DNA of 64,000 bases from Trichostrongylus colubriformis (taxonomy: Eukaryota > Nematoda > Chromadorea > Rhabditida > Trichostrongylidae). The notes beneath the pieces were generated by a model. It was not told the DNA's origin, ran no database searches, and saw only the letters and a program-made list of their open reading frames with translations. Made by a program: the position numbers and the translations under genes. Shown here one piece after another: positions 44,801-53,800 of this stretch; position 1 is the first letter of the stretch, and each line of letters starts with the position of its first letter. The stretch is from contig OZ022256.1 of NCBI GenBank assembly GCA_963978905.1, positions 58,306,646 through 58,370,645 of the forward strand, written 5' to 3'.

Positions 44801-47800
44801 CTTCGAGCTTCGTTCTTACGGTCCGGTATGTTGCATAAAGCGGTGTGGTGTCCGCGATCATCCGGGATGAGGAATTCGAAAGCGGTCCCCTTTACGCGAT
44901 TACAGTAGTAACAGCCTTTTCTCCGGTAGGCGCAGTCTTCATAGTATCCGCATCTCTTGAGACAGTACTGGCAATAGGATCGTTCCCTCATAATCTCCCA
45001 TCTTCGGTCTCCATTGACAACATTGGGGCAGGAATCGGAGAAATGTTCGCCTTCCCTGTCGCAAAACGCGCAATTCAACGAAGGGTTCATGTAAGGTGAG
45101 CGCGACTCCTTCTTTCTGTACGGAAAGTCTTGCAGATCTCTTTCCATCCGGGCCCTTCTTTCCTCTAGCTCGTCAATAAGCCACCGGAGCTCTCTCCTTC
45201 TTCGGTCATTTCTCTCTCTTCGAGGTCGTGAAGGCGACCTCCTCCGGGCACGCGAATGATCTTCCCTTCCTGATTCGGGAGCACGGTCACTGTCTCTTCC
45301 TTCATGAACTATCTCCACAATTCTATCTGGCGGCAGTTCTTCCACAACGCGTTCTCTGTTCCTTAGCGAGCTGGGTTCTTCGAGCGGTTCGTCTATGTCC
45401 ATCCTATCGTCTTCCTCAGAATGGACGTCTCCTTCTCCGTCGCTGTCTTCGCTCTCCGATACGAGTGCAGGAAGTTCCTGGATTGGTCCTGGCTCATTCA
45501 CTACGCGAACTTCGTCGACCATACGCGAAAAGTACACGTCATCATTCATCTCGTTAGTGTCATCTTTTGCACCTTTTCCAACTCCTGGTTTCTCCACGAT
45601 GTTCTTCAGGCGCAAGATTTCTTCGGACTGCTCCTTCAGTTTATCCTGTACATCGGCAAAGCGCTTTTCAGAGTTGTCCTTGTCTGTTGCCGTCAAGTTC
45701 TCGAAGGCTCTGCGAAACAACGTGTTGATATGTTGTGCATTCGTATGACAGGGTCCAACATTGAAGTCCTTTTCGGCTTGCTCCATCTCGACTTCCATTT
45801 CCTTGATAACTTCATCAAACCGTTTCTTGTTCTTCTCCAGTTGAAGTAGCGCGCTTTCCGCTTGTCTGTCCCACTCTTGCACTGAAACGTTGGGATGCTG
45901 GTCTCCCAGATGGGCCACTTCCTTGTAGTAGCGGTTCGTATAGATAAATCGGGTTCCCATACGCGACATCTTCTCTCTGGCGACCATCAAATCCTTCATC
46001 TGCTTGGCAATGGTCTTGATCCTTGAGGCTGGAGTCCCTAACACAAAGCTTTCCTCTGTTTTCGTGTAGTTCCATTGCAATTGAGCCATTGACGCGATGG
46101 AAATCTGCTGCTGGAACACTTCGTATATCGCTCCTAGGTCGTCTTGCACGCGATTTAAAGCGGTGTGTCGCTTCAATATCAGGTTGGACAAGTACTTCGT
46201 GTCGTCTTCGCAGTTGCGTTCCGCCATTCTGAAATAACACGTACACGTTTTGAGAAATTCTACTGAAAGGTATTTAGTTTTTGCTGTGGTGATTTTGCAT
46301 GTAGAATATATAAATATTTTTGTTGATATGTATAGTAAATGAAGGTCCTTCCCCCCGCAATTGCGCTGCACGTCACGCGCGAGGGTACCTTTTTCATCGC
46401 GAATGAAAGTTGCACTCAGATATAGCGTACGCGATACTATAGTCGACCCTAGTGTGAGATTTAACGCGTCACGCTCGCACATCACATTTGAGTTTATGCG
46501 GTCCGCAGAAGCTTCGCTGAAACCTGCACAGATTCCTAGTAGCACGCTGATGATTGTGACGAGCAAAACCGACTTCGTGTTCATGCTCAAAACTGCGGCA
46601 TTTTCATTATAATTCACTTCCTTCCTCTGTCGCAGGTTGTAAGGCGAGGTTCTTTGCTCCTCTATATCATGGTCCATGTTTGGGTCCTCTGCTGAAGCTG
46701 GGACTTCCTCTGTCTTTCGTTGTGAGGATGTTTTTCCTTCTGAAGCAGAGTCATCCTCATCCAGCTCCAAAGGAGTCAATAGGTTTATTGGCCTCCTTAT
46801 TTTCCTATGAGAAGGAAGCTGTACTATTGCTTCTCTCGTCGTTCCTTCTTTGCTCTTTATTAATTCCACGACGCGCCCCATTTTCCACTGGTACCGAGGT
46901 TGAAGAGCGTCACAGATTAAAACGATTTTTCCTGTTTCAGGCACCAAACGCGACCCACGTCTTTTTCCCACATTGCGTTGATGTTTTCCCTCAGGGATGT
47001 AATGTACTGCGAATGCCAAATCTGCCAAAATTTCTCAGTCATCTGACATGAAGTTCGTAGTGCCTGAAGCACTTGCATTTTTGTTTGAAGTGTTACTCGC
47101 TCAGCTGGAGTGGCGTACATCGGGTCATTTGTGTCTTCTTCTTCTATCTCCAGTGGAGGCGGTACCTCAAATTCGTTTTGTAGAAAATCTATGGGTCTGA
47201 GCACTCTGTCTGACACGGTATCTGATTCCACATACATAAGCGGTCGAGTGTTCATCATTCCTTCGATTTCTACAATTAGGGTATCCAATTCTCCACGCGT
47301 AGGTATAGTCTTCCCCAAGGCTTTATGGAGGGCTAACTTCACCGACTGAATTAAGCGCTCGTACACCCCTCCCTGCCAGGGTGCGTAAGGTGTTATGTAA
47401 ATCCAATCTATTTGTCGGTTGCTTACTTCTTTTTCGATCGTTGTATCCTTCTTTATGCGTTGATAACACTCGGAGAGAATGGTTTCTCCTAACGCGAATG
47501 TAGGTGAATTGTCACTTGTTATTGACAGTGGATTACCTCTTCTTGAAAAGAATCGTCGCAGCATGTGAAGGAACGCGATAGTGGAGTTATCTGCTACGAC
47601 GTCAAGATGTACCATTCTGGTGACAAGGCATGTGATAATACACCCGTAACACTTGTCGATGCGATCCTCATTTTTCATCGAGAGGGGTCCGAAATAGTCC
47701 AGCCCTACGTGCGCAAACGAGCGAGACCTCATTACTCTTCGCGCTGGAAGATGACTCTGTTCGGGGTACTTATAGGGCAGATTGTTCAGCTTCTGGCACC

Positions 47801-50800
47801 TGACACATCGTCGTACAACTTTCGTCACTTCGGCGCGAAGCTGTGGGATCCAGTAGGTTTCCCGTACTTTACCCATAGTATGGCTTGTACTTAGATGGAG
47901 TGCACTATGGCAATCTTCGATGATCCTCTGTGCAAGCCATGACTTTTGGAGTACTAACATGGGAAACTTGGCTGAATCATCTAATTCGCTCTTCCCTAGT
48001 CGACCGCGACATCTCCAGACACCGTACTGGTCTTCGTAGAGATTCAAGCGATGGAGTGACTTTCTAATTTCATTATTCAAGTGAGATACTTGATGCTGTT
48101 TGACTAACATCATGTTAGACATGCCCATCTCCCAGCCATGAATAGTTGTGTGCTGTCCTCCAACGCCCTTTTTCAAAACGTCTGTGAGCTTTATAGAAGC
48201 TGTTCGCTTCGTGTTCACGCGATTAACCACAATTCTTATAAACCGCATAACATAGGCGACTACTCGTTTAATACTGGATAATGCAGAAAAGCGAATGTTC
48301 TGGAAAAGATCTGTGTGGTTGTCTTTCGTCCTTGTTAGTGTATGTACTTTCACTGCATCGTCTTCGCCTGCTTGATCGGTTTCGCTTTCTTCACTATCCT
48401 GAGAAGTTTCGAGAGTGACCGGCGTATACTCGTCCTTCCAGGTTTCTGCTTGTATGAGGAATCCTGGGCCTTTCCACCAGAAGTGGTCTTTCAAAAGCGT
48501 TTTGTCCAATCCTCTCGTGGCGCAGTCCGCTGGATTGTTCTGCGATGGTATATGACCAAACTCTATTTTATAGCCTTTTTCTACCAGATGAGCCACAATG
48601 TTTCGGACTTCTAAAACGCGATTTCTGATGAATGGACCAATAATGGGACGTGGTTTTGTTCTGATCCAGTTTAAGACTATCTCCGAGTCTGACAGAATGA
48701 TAATTTTTGTTACTGAGATAATAGAAGCGATTTGAGCTACCACTGAGTTTGTAAGACGCATAGCCAATGTGAGCGCACTTAATTCCATTTTGGGAATTGT
48801 CATTTTTGCTTTCAAAGATGGAAGCTTCCCCTTGGCCATTAGTAAATTTGCCGACTGTGAAGAACACAAATAGATGCACGCGGCCATCGCCTCTGAGCTA
48901 GCATCTGCGAAAGTGACCAACTGAACCTTCGAAAACTTGCTCACAAGGAAACGCGGTAGCCTCTTCTGAAATCCGTCCATACTCTTTATGAGTGCTTCCC
49001 ATGCTATTTTGCGGTCCTCTGGAAGCGGTGCATCCCACTCCAGTTCGTCTCTCCACAAAGACTGGAGGAATATTTTTGCTCTATGCACTAGTGGTAACAA
49101 CCATCCCATGGGATCGTAAACTGACGCAATTGTGCTTGTCACTGTGCGTTTAGTTATTTTGGAATGCTCTACTATGTGACACGCGATCTCTAGCTCGTCC
49201 TCCAGCGAGAACCACTTAACTCCTAGAACTTTAGGATCATTCTCTGCCGATCGGTCTTCTTCCGCGATGCTCTGCATCACTTGATCCTGGTTGGAGACAA
49301 ACTCTCGTAGATTCATTTTTAATTCGCTAAATATAGCTTCGGTCCGTGAGTACACGCGAGTTGCTTCATCTTGTGTATCCATTGTAAGGAGTAGGTTGTC
49401 TACGTACAGATTCTCCTTAATTTCCTTAACGAGAACGGTATCATTTGGATACTGATCCAAATGGTAATGAGTGGTAGCTGCAAGCAGGAATGGAGATGGG
49501 AGTAGGCCAAATGTCACGCGTGTAAACCTGAAGATTCTCAGGTTACTCGGACTTGGTGGAGCATTATGATCATACAGCCAAAGGCACCGTGTCGCATCCC
49601 TATCTACTGGCTGAACTCGAATTTGTAGGAATGCTTTCTCTACATCCGAAATCAACGCAACGCGGCCTATTCGAAACCGAAGTAGGATTCCGAAAAGTTT
49701 GGGAAGAATTATTGGACCTCGATGCAACGCGTCATTTAGTGACGGAGAATTTTTGAAATGTGCTGACGCGTCGAACACTATTCGTACTTTTGTCGTGTTC
49801 TTCTGTGGTGTCAACACGGCTTGGTGCGGTAAGTAGTGAATTATTCCTCCATCCGATTGTCGCTCATCGGTTACTTCCTCTATAATGTTCAAGCGCAATT
49901 GTTCCTCGAAGATGGAGTTATACTTCTGCAGAAGTTCCTTGTCTTTCTGAAGTGTAGTCCATACACTCATCAGACGTCGCCACGCGATGGCTCTATTATC
50001 CGGCAGCGCCATAGGGATCTCTTTCCACGGTAGGCGCACATAATATCCATCGTCTTTCTTCTCAATAGTGTTTTTGAAGTTTTCCAGCACCTTCTCATCG
50101 ATTAGTGACTGAACCTCTTGTTCTGGTATAGCGAACTCTTCAGTGCCCTCTTGTTCCAACGACCAATATTTTTCCCATAGGGCCTTTTCGTCTGCGTTTT
50201 CCTGAACCGTTTCCGTGGAAAACGCGTTTACTCTAGCTTCCATCGCCCACTGTGGATCCCATCCTTCATCAAACCTCTGCTCAAGATCCTCAATATCTTC
50301 AACTACTTGCGCTACTAGACTTTTCTGCCGAACTTGTCCTGTCACTAGATGTCCGAGATGAGTTGGCAGTAGATGCAACCCGGAAGGGAGGAGAATGTGG
50401 GTCTGATCCTTGCTAAGAAGTTGCCAAAGTTGATCAGATCCCAAAAGGATTAGTGGTTTCGTTGTTTGTTGTCCTCTGATTAGATTTATTGGCACTTGTA
50501 GAGATCTAATGAACGCGATATCCTCTTCAAGTATTGGAGGAGTCTTCAGAGTAGTAGTCAAGCTCTTGTGCGTCAGGAGTTCCAGGGAGTAGGGTCTCCC
50601 CTCACTGTCCCAGATTTCGAGGGGTACTTTGCGGCTTAAACACTCTTGTACGCGATCTGATCCAAATGTGCGAATACGCAGTGTAGTTGACACCAACGTG
50701 GGCAAGCATAACTCCTCTGCCAGTGCCTCGTCGATAAATGAGAACTCAGCTCCTGAGTCTAAAAGTACGGGTACCTTCCTCAACTGCCTCGTAGATGGGT

Positions 50801-53800
50801 CCATAACTGTGAGTTCACCCGTGGGAAGGTAGGTTTCTCTCATATTGAAAATTTCTGCTGGTTCCGAATTTGAGCGCTCGTGTGCTTCATTGTGAAGCAC
50901 GGTAGCTCCTTGACTAACCTGATGGCTGCTTGTAGGAGTGGGCCTTGATTTCTGCAGAGATTTTCTCTTGCCTTTTTCCGCGGACGTGGAAGTCACGGAA
51001 GGCTTTCCAGTGGGGGCCTGACTCGTTTTCGATGGGTACTCACTTTTGAAGCAGCAGGAAGTGTGATGCTTTCCTTGACAAATAAAGCATTCCCACCCTT
51101 CACATTGAGATGTGAGGTGCTGTGGTGACGCGCAAATGAAGCACAATTTGTGCTCCCTTAAGTACTTAGCCCTCTCCTGAGGTGTTCCGTACTTGCTGCA
51201 TGTACTTGGTTTATGATCCGCTCCGCAGTACATACAGGAAATTCTCGAAATACCGCCTCCTACGCGCCGCAACTGATCGTTCTGACCCCTTTCCTTCTTA
51301 TGTGGTGGCTGAGAAGACGCGATATTCTTCGAAACATACAATGCAATTTGTTCCTCACTCGAAATTATATCGTCCAGATACCGCAAAAGAGTTTCCATAC
51401 GAAAAGATTCCTCCATGGAATACTTCTTTTCCAGGACTCTTCTTTGCAAGCGATCTGAGAATTTCGAAAGCACCTGTTTCAGGAGTAATTGCCCATCTAC
51501 CTGTTCTCCCTTATCTTGGAGTTGCAGTATTATGACTTGGACTTGTTCTAGAAGCACGCGCTGGTCTTTTATTGCAGGCGAACGCGACTTAAGATTCTCT
51601 AGACGGTCTATCAGGCGGTTTACGAGCTCTTCCTGATTCCCGTATTTTACCTTTAGAAATTTTACCGCTTTTTCATAATTTTCCTCCGTAATTTGGAACT
51701 TTCTTACCGCGTTATACGCTTTCCCCTTCAACGCGTTTAGGAGATAGTTGAATTTAAAAAGCGGTGGCAAGGGCTGAGAATGCACATTTGCCGAGAATAA
51801 AGTCCAAAAATTACCCCAGTCCCATATGTTTCCTGTAAATGTTGGAATGGGTAACGTGGGCAGATCGAGTTTTTTACTCTCGGTCAAACAATCTTGAGTC
51901 GTGCTGTTTTGAGCGCTACGGTATGAATTATCGCGGCTACTGTCTACCTTGGAGGAAAACGCGTGCAATCTTCCCTCCAAAATGACCGTGTAATCGAGAG
52001 CCGCACTAAGAATTCCTTCGGCTTGCGTGGAATAAAGTTCATAATCGTCAACTTCTGTTTTTTGAGGGCTGTCTATCTGGGATAACGCGTACCCATATGG
52101 CCGCTTCCATACTTTGCGCACCGACGCCGTCACGCGCGTGACGGCGTCGGTGCGCAAAGTATGGAAGCGGCCTATTTTTGCCATAGCTCTTCAATTTTTG
52201 ACGTGCATGCCTTAATTACTCCAAGTGCCTCTTGAAGCTCTTTCCGGCATATCTTTTCATACCCTGGAGTGCGGTTATCGTCCGAAGCCTTCAGGGTCTC
52301 CAACTTTTCTTCTTTGAAACGCGATAGAACCGTTTCCAACTTGTTACAGTGTCGAGATAACAATCTTTTGTGGGACGAAAGTTGCGTGGTCATTTTTATG
52401 GTGATTTCAATCCCCAATGGTCCAACGCGAGAGTTTCTGAGACAAAGAAAGTGTACGCGATGAATTAGTCACCCCCGCAACTCGATTGATTACTGAAATT
52501 GGAAACGAACGCGTATAAAAACAAGCAAAGCTTGCATGCAATGACAGCCACCACTTTTAAACCCCGGTGAAGTTGTAAACCAACCTGCAGTTCGCTTCTT
52601 GTAATCACTTGGAACCGCCGATGCACCAATTGAAGTCCACCTCCCACCAGCTCGCCAATAGGTTTGCCACGCGGATATGTGTGTGTGTGTGTGTGGGAGA
52701 CGCGACCTCAAACTTGGGTAATTAAACATTCATACTCCAAAAAATATAACGAGTAACATCAATGAGTAACAGCAATGAGTAAGCGGATAAGTGAACGCGA
52801 GTTAAAGAAAAAGAAATCAATAAACACTGAGCTATCCCCTTTCTGGAAGGTCTCTTATACCCCCTTTCGCGCGCGATCACTCCCTGTGATATCGATAAGT
52901 CGATTGACGACTTGTCGTCACCATAGGTCTTTATATCTCTAGCATGCCTATCCAACATTTCAGATAAAGCCTGAAGAGCTTGTTCGTTTTGGACATTGGT
53001 ATAAAGTGATGTAACATCAAACGACTCCATTACACAATTCGCCCCGAAGTTTGAGTTGCGCAACTGTTTTAGGAACTGGTTCGTGTTGGTCAGGTGGGAA
53101 GGGACTTTGGTTAGTAACTGGCTCACGATAGCATTAAGGTACCACGATATCCGATCGGTTGGTCCACCAACGCAGCTTATAATAGGTCGTATTTTGTAGG
53201 TGTCTGCTGACATTGATAGCATGTCGTTAGGAGAAAGTTTGTGGGTTTTGATCAGGCTATAAAAAACCGGACAACTAGGGTTGTCTAGTCTAAGTCTGCT
53301 CAAAAACTTTCCATCGATTCCCGCAGATGTTCCTATAACAGTCTATACGTGATTGAGACGTCTACATTGCGCTGTAAAATCTTCCATGGTGGCGCGACGA
53401 TAGATGGTCGAATCTTGCAAATGGAGTTCGGTTATCTCACGATCTAATGATTGTGGTATAACCACGAACTCTCCACCTTTATCGCTGACAGAGATGCGTA
53501 TTGTGCCGTTCGATCTTAACTCACGCACTTCTTTGAACCCTTGCCACTGATCGTAGGTTAAGTTAGTATTGTGAAGTCGTCTGTACCGATCGAGTGCGGC
53601 GAGCACACCCAATGTTAAAGCCCGAAACTTCACATCAGCCTCGAAAAACGGTTCAGGCTCTTTATAAACAGTGCGTGGGAACGGTACAATAGGTAACAAT
53701 CTCTGATCAGGAGCGGTGCCTTGCGCGCTGTTACACGGGAAGTACCTAAGCACGGTTGGTTCCCATACCTTAACACTCAGGTCAAATTGTCCGATGGCAT

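Larger units (their letters stand above)
44311..52920 (-). mobile_element. BEL/Pao LTR retrotransposon
   Basis: An 8610-base element with near-identical LTRs, flanked by the 5-base duplication CCATA (44306-44310 and 52921-52925). It has a tRNA-Gly-type primer binding site. On the - strand the coding order is gag start, gag-pol, and a third ORF. It interrupts the Penelope ORF between its RT motifs. LTR identity implies a recent insertion, yet gag is already broken by a palindrome at 52099. Confidence 0.93.

Noticed and set aside
44716..47028. A single 770-residue envelope protein
   Set aside because: The frame is a composite: pol tail, a signal-like stub, AT-rich intron-like DNA and a separate soluble ORF after a splice acceptor. 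No transmembrane anchor is present after the ectodomain.
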